DNA from: Elusimicrobiota bacterium
GTDB taxonomy: Bacteria; Elusimicrobiota; Elusimicrobia; FEN-1173
Length of the DNA stretch: 64,000 bases
Assembly: GCA_016715645.1 (NCBI GenBank)
Contig: JADJZR010000019.1
Coordinates: 1 to 64,000, forward strand
Direction of reading: 5' to 3'
Part shown: one piece after another, positions 8,285 through 18,712 of the stretch
Layout: each line of letters opens with the position of its first letter
Numbering within the stretch: position 1 is the first letter of the stretch
Notes under the pieces: generated by a model
Seen by the model: only the letters and a program-made list of their open reading frames with translations
Told to the model about the DNA's origin: nothing
The model's database searches: none
Translations under genes and position numbers: made by a program

Positions 8285-11200
8285 CGGCCAGTTGGGCCTA
8301 CAGCGCGACCGGTGTTTCAACAGCGACATTCAAATGGACCCCCGGGGTGGACAACGGATCGCCGGCCACGCCCGCGAACGTCTTGACCTATCAGGTGGAA
8401 ATCTCCAGCGCCGTCGATTTTGCGGGGACGTCCGTGGCGGGAGGAGCGTGGGCCACCCCCGGCATGGGGAACTATCTCAGACCCCCCTTGATCTACGATG
8501 GGAATACGAACCATGGGGTGATGTTGCATTATCTCCCCGCCACGAACACGACGTATTATTTCCGCGTGAAAACGATTGATGCGGGGCTCAAAGAGTCGGC
8601 CTGGAGCGACACCGGAAGCCTCTACACGGAGGTGTTAAGTTCCGCGCCCGCGGTGGTGATGGATTTGGCGGCCAGTGCGGCCACGGTGGACGGACAGATT
8701 TCCCTATTGTGGACAGAACCCCTGAACATTACTTCCGGGGGGTCCGCCGCCTATGATCTGCGCTACAGCCTTAGTGGATCGATCACCAACGATACGGAGT
8801 TCAACAATGCCACCGCCGTCGCAGGGGAGCCAACGCCTGTCAGCGCGGGGATGGGGCGGACGATGAACTTAAGCGGGCTTATTCCGTATGCGACCTATTA
8901 TTTCGCCATCAAATCAAGCAATGACAACGGCACGAGCGCGTTGGACACATCGAGCCCGAGACCCAGCGCCATCGCCCTTGTCTTTGATGTGGGCCAGATC
9001 GAGCTGGACAGCGCGGGCGCGGGGCTCTATTATGCCAGTGTGGCGTGGGGCGATTTCGATAACGACGGAGACATTGATGTTCTGGTCAGCGGTAACACCA
9101 ACGGAAACTCAAGGGAAATAAGAGTCTACAAAAACAACGGGAACGGAACGCTCGACGCCGCCCAAATTGATGTGGAGGGCGTGGGAAACGGCGTAATCAA
9201 CGGCGGTGTGGCATGGGGAGACTATGACAGCGATGGAGATCTGGACATTCTGACGAGCGGATATTTCACGGGCAACACGAGGGAATTGCGCGTCTACAAA
9301 AACAACGGGAATGGAACAATCAACGCCGCCCAGATCGAGGTGGATGGAGCGGGCGGCGGGCTCCAATACGGCGGTGTGGCGTGGGGCGATTATGACAACG
9401 ACGGGGATCTGGATGTGCTGGCGAGCGGACAGCAAACCAGTGGGAGCACACGGGAACTGCGCGTCTACAAAAACAACGGGAACGGAACGATCGATACCGG
9501 CCAACTTGAAGTGGCTGGCGCGGGCGGCGGGCTTAGCTACAGCGGTGTGGCGTGGGGCGATTACGACAACGACGGGGATTTGGATATCATGGCAGTCGGC
9601 GAGAAATCCAGCGGAAGCACAAAAGAACTGCGGGTGTACAAAAACAACGGGAACGGAACAATCGACGCGGCCCAGATCGACGTGGACAGCGCGGGCGGCG
9701 GGCTATTTAATGGCGGCGCGGCGTGGGGCGATTTCGACAACGACGGAGACCTCGATATTCTGGCAAACGGTCAGCAAACCAGCGGAAGCACAAAGGAACT
9801 GCGTGTCTATAAAAACAACGGGAACGGAACAATCGACGCGGCTCAGATCGACCTGGACGGCGCGGGCGGCGGGCTTCAATTTGGCGGTGTTGTGTGGGGA
9901 GACTTTGACAATGACGGGGATCTCGATGTTTTGACGAGCGGCCAGCAAGCCAGCGGAAGCACATACGAGCTACGCGTTTATAAAAACAACGGGAACGCAA
10001 CGATCGACGCCGCTCAGATCGATGTGGACGGCGCGGGTGGCGGGCTTTATTACAGCGCGGTGGCGTGGGGCGATTATGACAACGATGGCGACCTGGATAT
10101 ACTGGCCAGCGGGGCCGCCACTAGCACAAAAGAACTACGGATCTATAAAAATTATTTTGACCACGTTCAACCCAACACCGCGCCCACCGCCCCGGGAGAC
10201 CATTCGGCCTCTTTTTCCTTTAACACCGGGTCGGTCAGTGTCGCCAGCATGACCTGGTCCGCCGGCACGGACAGCGGCACCGGTGCCACGCCGGAGAACG
10301 GGCTGACTTACGACATCCAGATATCCACGGTATCGAACTTTGCATCGGTCATATTCCCTGGACAAATGGGCGCCACGCCCCGCATGGGAAGTTATTTGAA
10401 ACCGCCCAAGATCTTTAACAGCAACACTTACTACGGCGTCGTGTTGAAATCCGCCGACCCCTGGAACGCCCAGACCACGGCGAGCTACGGGCTTCGCACG
10501 GACACCACGTATTACTACCGAGTTAAAACGGTGGACTCTGCCCTGGCGGAGTCCAGTTGGTCCAGTGGGGGGAGCGCCTATACGGGTGTGGTTCCAAGCA
10601 CGAGCACGTTGACGAGCACAGCGGGGGCTGGGCAAATGACCATTGGCTGGAATTCCGCCGGCGACGATGGCATGAACGGCAACCTGACCGGCACCTACCG
10701 AATCCAGTACGCCACCTACACCCCCACCTGGAGCACCAGCTCAACCCCAACCAATGCGACGACGGTATCGATAGCGACCACGAACGTGGTCCCGGGGTCG
10801 GCGCAGGGCCGGGTGATATCGGGGCTCACGAGCGGGCTGACCTATTATTTTGTTTTGTGGACCGGCGACGAAGTCCTTAACTGGTCGAGCATATCCAACA
10901 CAACGTCGGCCTATGTGGCGACGGACTTCCAATGGTTCGACCCCAACCAAATTGAAGTGGAGGGGGCCAACGGGGGGATGAATCTCAGCAGTGTCGGTTG
11001 GGGAGACTTCGACAGCGACGGGGACCTGGACATTCTGGCTTGTGGATATTCAGCGGTAGGCCCCAATCAATTACGGGTCTACAAGAACAACGGCAACGGG
11101 ACGATGGATGCCACGCAAATCGAGGTGGACGGAGCGAACGGGGGGCTGTATTACAGCAGTGTCGGTTGGGGAGACTTCGACAATGACGGGGACCTGGACA

Positions 11201-14200
11201 TTCTGGTCAGTGGATACACATCGGCAGGCGGCACCAATGAACTCCGGGTCTACAAGAACAACGCCAACGGAACGATCGACGCCACGCAAATCGAAGTGGA
11301 CGGAGCCAACGGGGGGTTGTTTGAGGGCAGTGTCGGTTGGGGTGACTTTGATAATGATGGAGACCTGGACATCTTGGCCAGCGGATACACATCTTCCACC
11401 CGAGAACTTCGGGTCTACAAGAATAACGGCAACGGGACGATGGATCCCGTGCAAATCGAGGTGGACGCGGCGGGAGGAGGGCTTCGTCAGGGGGGCGTGG
11501 CGTGGGGGGATTATGATAACGATGGGGATCTGGACATCTTGGCCAGCGGATACACATCTTCCACCCGAGAACTTCGGGTCTACAAGAATAACGGCAACGG
11601 GACGATGGATCCCGTGCAAATCGAGGTGGACGGGGCGGGAGGAGGGCTTCATGATGGGGGCGTGGCGTGGGGGGATTACGATAACGATGGGGATCTGGAC
11701 ATCTTGGCCAGCGGATACTTATCTGCCCGAGAACTTCGGGTCTACAAGAACAACGGCAACGGGACAATCAACGCCACGCAAATTGAGGTGGATGGATCGG
11801 GCAACGGGTTGCGCTACAGCTCTGTGGCGTGGGGCGATTTTGACAATGATGGAGATCTGGACATTCTCGTCAGTGGACAACAAGCGACGGGATCCGCTCG
11901 TGAACTTCGGGTCTACAAGAACAACGGCAACGGGACAATCAACGCCACGCAAATTGAGGTGGATGGATCGGGCAACGGGTTGCGCCAGGGCTCTGTGGCG
12001 TGGGGGGATTATGACAACGATGGGGATTTGGACATCCTGGCGAGCGGAGAACAAACAGCGGGGAGCACTCGCGAGTTAAGAATTTATAAATCGAACGGAT
12101 CGTTGGCTACCGCAAATTCAACTCCCGGTGCGCCAAGCACTTTGGCCGGAAGTTGGTCTCACAATCCGTCCGGTGTGTCCACGACGACATTCAAATGGAA
12201 CGCCGGCGCGGACAACGGCACGGGGGCCACGCCGGAGAATGTGCTGACTTATCAGTTGGAAGTATCCACGACCAGTGGGTTTACGGGGGAGTCGATGGTG
12301 GCGGGTCAATGGGCAAGTCCCGGGATGGGCAATTACTTAAAGCCTCCGAGGATATTTGATGGGAACACCAACCATGGGGTGATGTTGCGCTACTTACCGG
12401 TCAACACGACATATTACTATCGTGTAAAAACGATCGATTCAGGGTTAAAGGAATCGGGTTGGAGCGCCACGGCAAGCGTGTATACGTTGGTGGCAAGTTC
12501 TGAGCCGTCAGTGGTAGTGGACCTGGTGGCGGGAGCGGGCGAAGGACAAATCTTGTTGGCATGGACAGCACCGTTGAATATTCAATCTGGGGGAAGCGCG
12601 TATTACGATGTCCGGTATAGCACAGTGGGGGCGATTTCGGACGATGCGGCATTTAACAACGCGACTCAGGCGACGGGGGAACCGTCTCCAGGAGGAGCGG
12701 GATTGAGTGAGCGGATGGTGCTGAAGGGACTCACCCCTGGAGTGACGCACTATTTCGGGATTAAGTCTGTGAATAACAACGGGATGAGCCCGCTGGACGT
12801 GTCCAGCCCGCGAACAAGTTATGTGGCCAACCATTTTGATATGACCCAAATCGAGGTCGACGGAGTCAACGGGGGGCTGTATTACAGCAGTGTCGGTTGG
12901 GGAGACTTCGATAATGACGGGGACCTGGACATCTTAGCCAGCGGAGAACAAAAAGTTGGATCCACAGATGTAATCCTCGTCTACAAGAACAACGGCAATG
13001 GGACGATGGATGCCACGCAAATCGCGGTGGACGGAGCCAACGGGGGGCTGGACTATGGCGGGGTGAGTTGGGGCGACTTTGATAACGACGGGGACTTGGA
13101 CATTCTGGCCAGTGGACGAACATTTGGGGGCACCTTCGAACTTCGGGTCTACAAGAATAACGGCAACGGGACGATCGATGCTACACAGATTGAAGTGGGA
13201 GGAGCCGCCGCCGGGTTGTTCTACAGCTCTGTGGCATGGGGTGATTATGACAACGATGGAGACTTGGACATTCTGGCCAGTGGCCTATTATCGGGGAGCA
13301 ACCTCCAACTTCGGGTCTACAAGAACAACGGCAACGGGACGATCAATGCCACGCAAATCGAGGTGGATGGAGAGAACAACGGGTTGAGCCAGGGCTCTGT
13401 GGCGTGGGGGGATTATGATAATGATGGGGATTTGGACATCCTGGCTAGTGGGCAAGCGGGAGCCGTCGGTGAACTACGAGTCTACAAGAACAACGGCAAC
13501 GGGACGATCGATGCCACGCAAATTGAAGTGGACGGGTCCGGTAACGGGTTGCAAGACGGCGGCGTGGCCTGGGGGGATTACGATGACGATGGGGACCTGG
13601 ACATTCTCGCCAGTGGACAAGCAGGGGGAGCCACTCGTCAACTGCGGGTCTATAAGAACAACGGCAACGGGACAATCGATGCCACGCAAATTGAAGTGGA
13701 CGGATCCGGCAACGGGTTTCGCTACGGCTCTGTGGCGTGGGGAGATTTTGATAACGACGGGGACTTGGATATTTCGGCCAGTGGACTAACATCTGGAAGC
13801 ACCAACGAACTTCGGGCATATAAAAACAACGGCAACGGAACGATCGACCCTGCCCAAGTCGAGGTGGACATGGTGGGTGGAGGACTACAACTCGGTGGAG
13901 TTGCGTTTGGGGATTTTGATGGAGATTCGGATTTGGATGTTTTGGCCAGCGGGCAAGATTATGGGAGTGCTTCCCAATTGCGGATTTACTCCAATATGGC
14001 CGTTACGCCCAACAGCGCGCCTTCCGCCCCTGCGGGATTAACGGCCACCTGGGATTATAATAATGCCATTTTTAAATGGAACCCTGGTGTCGACAATGGG
14101 TCCGGAGCAACACCGGAGAACGCTCTGGCTTATCAACTTCAAGTATCCACCAACGACGTGTTTTCTGGAAAGTCGATTGTCCCGGGGGGATGGGCCTCCC

Positions 14201-17200
14201 CTGGGCGGGGAAATTATTTTAAGCCCCCTAAAATTTTTGATGGCAACACCAACCACGGCGTATCCCTCCAATATTTGTCCCAAACAAACGCCACGTACTA
14301 TTATCGCGTCAAAACTGTCGACGCGGGCCTCAAGGAATCCGATTGGTCCGCCACGGGGAATATTTATTTGGACCCACCCCCCTTTCCTCCCGATCCCATA
14401 AATAACCTTTTGGCCCAATCCCAGGTCGGGGAAGGTCAGATAAAATTAACCTGGACGGCCCCGCTTTACATAAACCCGCCGGCCAATGCGTTCTACGATG
14501 TTCGTTACAGCACCGCGGCGCCCATCACAGACAATGCGGGTTACACAGGCGCGACCTCATTAAATGGTGAGCCAACACCCAGCGCGAGCGGGAGTTCGGA
14601 GATGATGGCATTAACAGGTCTAGTCCCAGGTCTGACGTATTATTTTGCCGTTAAGTCGACCAACGACAATGGAACCAGCCCTTTGGACACAACAGCCGTT
14701 CGGGCGGGCGCCATGTCGTCTCCCTTCGATGCAACCCAGATGGAAGTGGACGGCCTTAACGGTGGACTTTCAAATTCCATGGCCGCCTGGGGTGATTTTG
14801 ACAACGACGGCGACCTCGACATCTTAGGTGGTGGAACCAATGTTAATCCTCAGCTGAGAATTTATAAAAACAACGGCAACGGAACCATTAATCCTGCCCA
14901 GATCGAAGTCGAGTCGGTTGATAACGGTATTTCGTTAGGATGTGTGGCTTGGGGGGACTTCGATAACGATGGAGACCTAGACATCCTGGCGAGTGGAAAC
15001 GTTGGGTCTGTATTGCCAAGTCCTGGTCTGCGAATCTATCGAAACAATGGAAACGCAACAGTGAGTAACACACAAATAGAAGTCGCCGGTGGAGGCGGCC
15101 TTGTTGAAGGAGGTGTTTCTTGGGGGGATTACGATAACGATGGTGATTTGGATATTTTAGCAAGTGGTGACAGTGACTATTATCATGACCAATATCCTCA
15201 GTTAATGGTTTACAGGAACAATGGGAATGGCAGTGTCGAGCCAACAGGGATGCATATAGAAGGGTTTGCCTCTGGAGTCTTTGGTGGTGTGTCTTGGGGA
15301 GATTTTGATGCCGATGGCGATTTGGATGTTCTCGCTATCGGGCACAATATGTCTGGTCATCAGCTTCGTGTTTACAAAAACAACGGGAACGGCACTTTTG
15401 ATACCGCTCAAATTGAGGTTGACGGGATAAATAACGGATTGAGTGCGAAAGTTGCCTGGGGAGATTGCGACAACGATGGAGATCTGGATATCCTGGCCAG
15501 TGGATCCACTGCGGGAACCCGTGAACTTCGGGTCTATAAGAACAACGGCAACGGGACGATCGATGCCGCGCAAATCGAGGTGGACGGGGCAGGGGGGGGA
15601 ATGAGTTACGGCGGATTGGGCTGGGGTGATTTCGACAATGACGGGGATTTGGACATTCTGGCCAGTGGACAGCAAACCGCGGGAACCACGCGTGAACTAC
15701 GGGTCTACAAGAACAACGGCAACGGGACGATCGATGCCACGCAAATCGAGGTCGATGCGCTTACCGGTGGTCTGCTGATAGGCGAGTCCGCGTGGGGGGA
15801 CTATGACGCCGATGGGGATTTGGATGTGTTGGCGAGCGGATCAGACGCCACTTCGCTCCCTCAGTTAAGGGTGTATAAGAATTATCATAATGTTTCCAAC
15901 CCGAATACTCCCCCGAACGCACCCGGTTCTTTAGCGGGAGGATTTTCGTTTAACTCGACATCCGTCAGTGTTGCGAGTTTTACCTGGAACGCGGGAAGCG
16001 ACGGCGGTACGGGTGCGACTCCGGAAAATCTGCTGACTTACGATATTCAAATATCCACAGTGTCCAATTTCAGCAAACTGATGTTCCCTGGCCAGATGGG
16101 GGCTTCACCTCGAATGGGCAGTTATTTGAAACCGATGAAGATCTTTAATGGGAACACCTATTACGGCGTGGTCTTAAAATCCACCGATCCCTGGAACGCG
16201 CAACCGACCGCCAGCTATGGGATACGCGCGGACACGACCTATTATTACCGGGTCAAAACAGTGGACTCTGCCTTGTCGGAGAGTTCCTGGAGCGGGACAG
16301 GCAGTTTGCTGGCCGCGGCGCCGCCGTCCACCAGCACCTTGGCGGTATCAGGCGGCGACCAACAAGCCACCGTGACCTGGAATTCGGCCGGCGACGACGG
16401 CATGATCGGCAACCTGACCGGCGCCTACCGAATCCAGTATGCGTCCTATACAGCGAGTTGGGACACAAGCGGAACACCGACCAACGCGACGACAATTACG
16501 CTGTCGACCACCAACGTTACCACGGGGAGCGCCCGAAGTTACGTTGTAACTGGTCTGACAGTGTCCAACACCTACTACTTTGTATTGTGGAGCCAAGACG
16601 ATGTGAACGCGTGGTCCCTGGTCTCCAACACAACGTCAGCGTGGGTGCAGGGGGCACCGGACTTTATTGTTCCTTCCACCAGCACGTTGACGGCGGTGAC
16701 AGGCGACGTGGACGGCGAGATCGACCTGTCTTGGGCCTCCGCCGGCGACGACGGCATGTGGGGCAACCTCACCGGCACCTACCGCATCCAGTATGCCACG
16801 TATACCGTGGACTGGAGCACCAGCTCAACTCCGACCGATGCGACGACGGTCACGATCTCGACCACGAACGTGGTCCCGGGATCGGCCGAGACGTATACGG
16901 CCACAGGGCTGACAGTCGGGCTGACCTATTACTTTGTTTTGTGGAGCGGGGACGAAGTCCCCAACTGGTCCACCATTTCTAATAGTACCTCCGCGGTGCC
17001 GTTTGTTTCTATCCGATCGGTAACAATTGAGGGGTTGAACACTTTGGGATTTGGCGCAGTGAATTTGGGGTCGCAGGTGGTGGCGAGCACGGGGGTTGTG
17101 ATTCGAAACGATGGGACGTTGATGAACAAATACGTGTTAAGCGCGTCCACGTTAACCGTGGGCACCCCTTGGAGCGTGAAAGACAGCACCCCCGCGGGGC

Positions 17201-17457
17201 CCGACGCGATGGTGATCTTTGGCCTCTTTGACGACGACACGGCGCCGGTGTTGGGCGATTTTGGCGTGGAAGACCTGATCGGCACAATGGAAACGGGAAG
17301 CAACAGCAGTGTGTTCAGCATTGACGGGTCCACGACCGGCGCCTCGGTGCCCGCAGGGGAAGACCGCAAAATCTGGATCCGCCTGGACATGCCCACCACA
17401 TCCCGCACCGAAGCCGCCCAAACCATGCGAATCCAAATCACCGCCCAACCCCCGTAA
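8251..17457 (+). CDS. Giant surface protein, piece 4: four seven-bladed FG-GAP propellers, Fn3-like linkers and C-terminal domain
   Basis: The reading frame is open for 9.2 kb. Blocks of exactly seven FG-GAP blades lie at about 9000-10150, 10940-12095, 12840-13995 and 14730-15880. They are separated by Fn3-like pairs of two kinds: C/D (NTAPSAPAGLTASW..., then a PLNI..GGSA..YDVRYS type) at 8251-8985, 12115-12835 and 14005-14725; and A/B at 10160-10925, with A plus two B modules at 15890-17000. The last 150 residues (VTIEGLNTLGFGAVNLG to RIQITAQPP) form a separate C-terminal domain that I do not recognise as a standard sorting signal. Its end is copied at 19392. Likely an extracellular repeat protein; no catalytic domain seen. 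Confidence 0.8.
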   Translation, partial: SNTAPSAPAGLTASWAYSATGVSTATFKWTPGVDNGSPATPANVLTYQVEISSAVDFAGTSVAGGAWATPGMGNYLRPPLIYDGNTNHGVMLHYLPATNTTYYFRVKTIDAGLKESAWSDTGSLYTEVLSSAPAVVMDLAASAATVDGQISLLWTEPLNITSGGSAAYDLRYSLSGSITNDTEFNNATAVAGEPTPVSAGMGRTMNLSGLIPYATYYFAIKSSNDNGTSALDTSSPRPSAIALVFDVGQIELDSAGAGLYYASVAWGDFDNDGDIDVLVSGNTNGNSREIRVYKNNGNGTLDAAQIDVEGVGNGVINGGVAWGDYDSDGDLDILTSGYFTGNTRELRVYKNNGNGTINAAQIEVDGAGGGLQYGGVAWGDYDNDGDLDVLASGQQTSGSTRELRVYKNNGNGTIDTGQLEVAGAGGGLSYSGVAWGDYDNDGDLDIMAVGEKSSGSTKELRVYKNNGNGTIDAAQIDVDSAGGGLFNGGAAWGDFDNDGDLDILANGQQTSGSTKELRVYKNNGNGTIDAAQIDLDGAGGGLQFGGVVWGDFDNDGDLDVLTSGQQASGSTYELRVYKNNGNATIDAAQIDVDGAGGGLYYSAVAWGDYDNDGDLDILASGAATSTKELRIYKNYFDHVQPNTAPTAPGDHSASFSFNTGSVSVASMTWSAGTDSGTGATPENGLTYDIQISTVSNFASVIFPGQMGATPRMGSYLKPPKIFNSNTYYGVVLKSADPWNAQTTASYGLRTDTTYYYRVKTVDSALAESSWSSGGSAYTGVVPSTSTLTSTAGAGQMTIGWNSAGDDGMNGNLTGTYRIQYATYTPTWSTSSTPTNATTVSIATTNVVPGSAQGRVISGLTSGLTYYFVLWTGDEVLNWSSISNTTSAYVATDFQWFDPNQIEVEGANGGMNLSSVGWGDFDSDGDLDILACGYSAVGPNQLRVYKNNGNGTMDATQIEVDGANGGLYYSSVGWGDFDNDGDLDILVSGYTSAGGTNELRVYKNNANGTIDATQIEVDGANGGLFEGSVGWGDFDNDGDLDILASGYTSSTRELRVYKNNGNGTMDPVQIEVDAAGGGLRQGGVAWGDYDNDGDLDILASGYTSSTRELRVYKNNGNGTMDPVQIEVDGAGGGLHDGGVAWGDYDNDGDLDILASGYLSARELRVYKNNGNGTINATQIEVDGSGNGLRYSSVAWGDFDNDGDLDILVSGQQATGSARELRVYKNNGNGTINATQIEVDGSGNGLRQGSVAWGDYDNDGDLDILASGEQTAGSTRELRIYKSNGSLATANSTPGAPSTLAGSWSHNPSGVSTTTFKWNAGADNGTGATPENVLTYQLEVSTTSGFTGESMVAGQWASPGMGNYLKPPRIFDGNTNHGVMLRYLPVNTTYYYRVKTIDSGLKESGWSATASVYTLVASSEPSVVVDLVAGAGEGQILLAWTAPLNIQSGGSAYYDVRYSTVGAISDDAAFNNATQATGEPSPGGAGLSERMVLKGLTPGVTHYFGIKSVNNNGMSPLDVSSPRTSYVANHFDMTQIEVDGVNGGLYYSSVGWGDFDNDGDLDILASGEQKVGSTDVILVYKNNGNGTMDATQIAVDGANGGLDYGGVSWGDFDNDGDLDILASGRTFGGTFELRVYKNNGNGTIDATQIEVGGAAAGLFYSSVAWGDYDNDGDLDILASGLLSGSNLQLRVYKNNGNGTINATQIEVDGENNGLSQGSVAWGDYDNDGDLDILASGQAGAVGELRVYKNNGNGTIDATQIEVDGSGNGLQDGGVAWGDYDDDGDLDILASGQAGGATRQLRVYKNNGNGTIDATQIEVDGSGNGFRYGSVAWGDFDNDGDLDISASGLTSGSTNELRAYKNNGNGTIDPAQVEVDMVGGGLQLGGVAFGDFDGDSDLDVLASGQDYGSASQLRIYSNMAVTPNSAPSAPAGLTATWDYNNAIFKWNPGVDNGSGATPENALAYQLQVSTNDVFSGKSIVPGGWASPGRGNYFKPPKIFDGNTNHGVSLQYLSQTNATYYYRVKTVDAGLKESDWSATGNIYLDPPPFPPDPINNLLAQSQVGEGQIKLTWTAPLYINPPANAFYDVRYSTAAPITDNAGYTGATSLNGEPTPSASGSSEMMALTGLVPGLTYYFAVKSTNDNGTSPLDTTAVRAGAMSSPFDATQMEVDGLNGGLSNSMAAWGDFDNDGDLDILGGGTNVNPQLRIYKNNGNGTINPAQIEVESVDNGISLGCVAWGDFDNDGDLDILASGNVGSVLPSPGLRIYRNNGNATVSNTQIEVAGGGGLVEGGVSWGDYDNDGDLDILASGDSDYYHDQYPQLMVYRNNGNGSVEPTGMHIEGFASGVFGGVSWGDFDADGDLDVLAIGHNMSGHQLRVYKNNGNGTFDTAQIEVDGINNGLSAKVAWGDCDNDGDLDILASGSTAGTRELRVYKNNGNGTIDAAQIEVDGAGGGMSYGGLGWGDFDNDGDLDILASGQQTAGTTRELRVYKNNGNGTIDATQIEVDALTGGLLIGESAWGDYDADGDLDVLASGSDATSLPQLRVYKNYHNVSNPNTPPNAPGSLAGGFSFNSTSVSVASFTWNAGSDGGTGATPENLLTYDIQISTVSNFSKLMFPGQMGASPRMGSYLKPMKIFNGNTYYGVVLKSTDPWNAQPTASYGIRADTTYYYRVKTVDSALSESSWSGTGSLLAAAPPSTSTLAVSGGDQQATVTWNSAGDDGMIGNLTGAYRIQYASYTASWDTSGTPTNATTITLSTTNVTTGSARSYVVTGLTVSNTYYFVLWSQDDVNAWSLVSNTTSAWVQGAPDFIVPSTSTLTAVTGDVDGEIDLSWASAGDDGMWGNLTGTYRIQYATYTVDWSTSSTPTDATTVTISTTNVVPGSAETYTATGLTVGLTYYFVLWSGDEVPNWSTISNSTSAVPFVSIRSVTIEGLNTLGFGAVNLGSQVVASTGVVIRNDGTLMNKYVLSASTLTVGTPWSVKDSTPAGPDAMVIFGLFDDDTAPVLGDFGVEDLIGTMETGSNSSVFSIDGSTTGASVPAGEDRKIWIRLDMPTTSRTEAAQTMRIQITAQPP
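11365..11694 (+). repeat. Near-identical 165-bp tandem duplication inside an FG-GAP block
   Basis: Units 11365-11529 and 11530-11694 have the same length (165 bp, 55 codons) and differ at only a few positions clustered after QIEVD. This is the most recent blade duplication visible and shows that the propeller array grows by in-frame copying. Confidence 0.75.
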
Positions 17458-17492
17458 ACCCCCAAAGGGGACGGAGTATACTTATTCACTAG

Positions 17493-17520
17493 CGGGGTTC
17501 CATCGGACGATGGAACCCCG
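17493..17520. terminator. Hairpin after the giant surface gene
   Basis: A perfect 12-bp stem (CGGGGTTCCATC with its complement) closes a 4-base GGAC loop 36 bases after the stop. No T run follows, so it may be a transcript-end stabiliser or barrier rather than a classical intrinsic terminator. Confidence 0.5.
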
Positions 17521-17647
17521 CCAATGGCCCGCCGCGACGATGGGTGGGAGGGATTAAGAATACGCTTAAGATGATTTTGGGAAGGGGATCCATTGCGGAA
17601 AGAATTGAGCCCAGCAAGAACTCGTATCAAATAGTCGAACGAAGTTG

Positions 17648-18712
17648 TTACCTCGGTGGACTTTTTGGCCCTTTCTCATTCACCAACCTTTCAATTTGTT
17701 CAACCACATTCAATAAATCCAAAAACGATGGGGAATCACCGAAGATCATCTCCCGCATTTTGGCGTAATCGTCTTCCAACGCCTTTAATCGGTCCTTCGG
17801 GGGGACAAGCCGGAGGGTCCCAGGAACGGCTAAGTCGTACCTTGCGGGGGTTGAGGCGAAGAAAACGGATTTGTGATGGGCTACGCTTTTCAGAAGCTCG
17901 ACATCCACAACGGCCCTCTTCCCAGTTTCCGTTGAATAAAGTTTTGCAAGGTCATAATAGTGGCGGGAGAGACGTCCCGGCAGATGTTTTTCCAATGGGA
18001 GATAGTGAATCATGTGCAATATTGTCGCCTTTTCCCAAAAAGTGCGCTCAGCCGCCAACGCTTTAACTCGGGAAGATGGTTGTTTGAACGCTGTTGGAAA
18101 AGACTGAGCGGCATAGGGGGTTACCTCGCCCCAGACGGATGGCCATTGTTCCCCTCTGGCACCGAACTCCATCCGTATGGAGGGGCGCAAATACCTCGGT
18201 CCTGGGGCATTCGGTTGCGCCGTCCCGCTTGGGTAATGAAAAACCAAAGTCAATCTGTCTGGATCGTCATTGTCCGGTTCAATCCGCCAATTCCCTTCCG
18301 AAGAAGATGTCTCGATGGCGGAACAGAAGGCTTCCTCAAGTTTAGGCCCAAACCTTTGCTTAAGCATTTGCCGGCAAGCCGCAGAGAGTTTTTCCAAGCG
18401 TTTTGAAGTTTGGGTTTTGCTGGAAGCCAAACCGGGATCGTTTTCCCCTGAAAACCCGAGATTTTTCCTATCGAAAGAAAGGTCGATATCTTCCGAAAAA
18501 CGATCGATGGCCTGAAAAACTTTGGAAAGACTCGTCCCTCCTTTGAAAACGAGATCGGCGGGAGGATCCGGTAACATGAATATCCGCCGAAGGGTCCAGC
18601 ACACCCAGAAGTCCTTCTCGACCAAAGCAGGAGTCATGTCCCCGCGGGCGATTGCTGTCGCGCGGAACAGATCGGCCCGATCGCGAATGGGAAGCCGAGC
18701 GATCTCATCCAT
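17648..18712 (-). CDS. AbiEii-type nucleotidyltransferase toxin
   Basis: This is the toxin half of a type IV-like abortive-infection toxin-antitoxin pair. Family members carry a nucleotidyltransferase fold and modify RNA (tRNA in studied homologues). LVFKGGTSLSKVF and FSEDIDLSFD are the characteristic GGTxxS and DxD motifs. The N-terminus MDEIARLPIRDRADLF is a common family start and supports ATG 18712, which overlaps the antitoxin stop by 8 nt; ATG 18724 or 18739 are alternatives. It lies downstream of its antitoxin in a two-gene unit, on the strand opposite the surface gene. About 354 residues and intact. Confidence 0.88.
   Translation of the reverse strand: MDEIARLPIRDRADLFRATAIARGDMTPALVEKDFWVCWTLRRIFMLPDPPADLVFKGGTSLSKVFQAIDRFSEDIDLSFDRKNLGFSGENDPGLASSKTQTSKRLEKLSAACRQMLKQRFGPKLEEAFCSAIETSSSEGNWRIEPDNDDPDRLTLVFHYPSGTAQPNAPGPRYLRPSIRMEFGARGEQWPSVWGEVTPYAAQSFPTAFKQPSSRVKALAAERTFWEKATILHMIHYLPLEKHLPGRLSRHYYDLAKLYSTETGKRAVVDVELLKSVAHHKSVFFASTPARYDLAVPGTLRLVPPKDRLKALEDDYAKMREMIFGDSPSFLDLLNVVEQIERLVNEKGPKSPPR

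Noticed and set aside
9000..16000. CRISPR-like array from regular repeats
   Set aside because: Repeats are coding, 150-170 bp long, with no short unique spacers and no cas genes.
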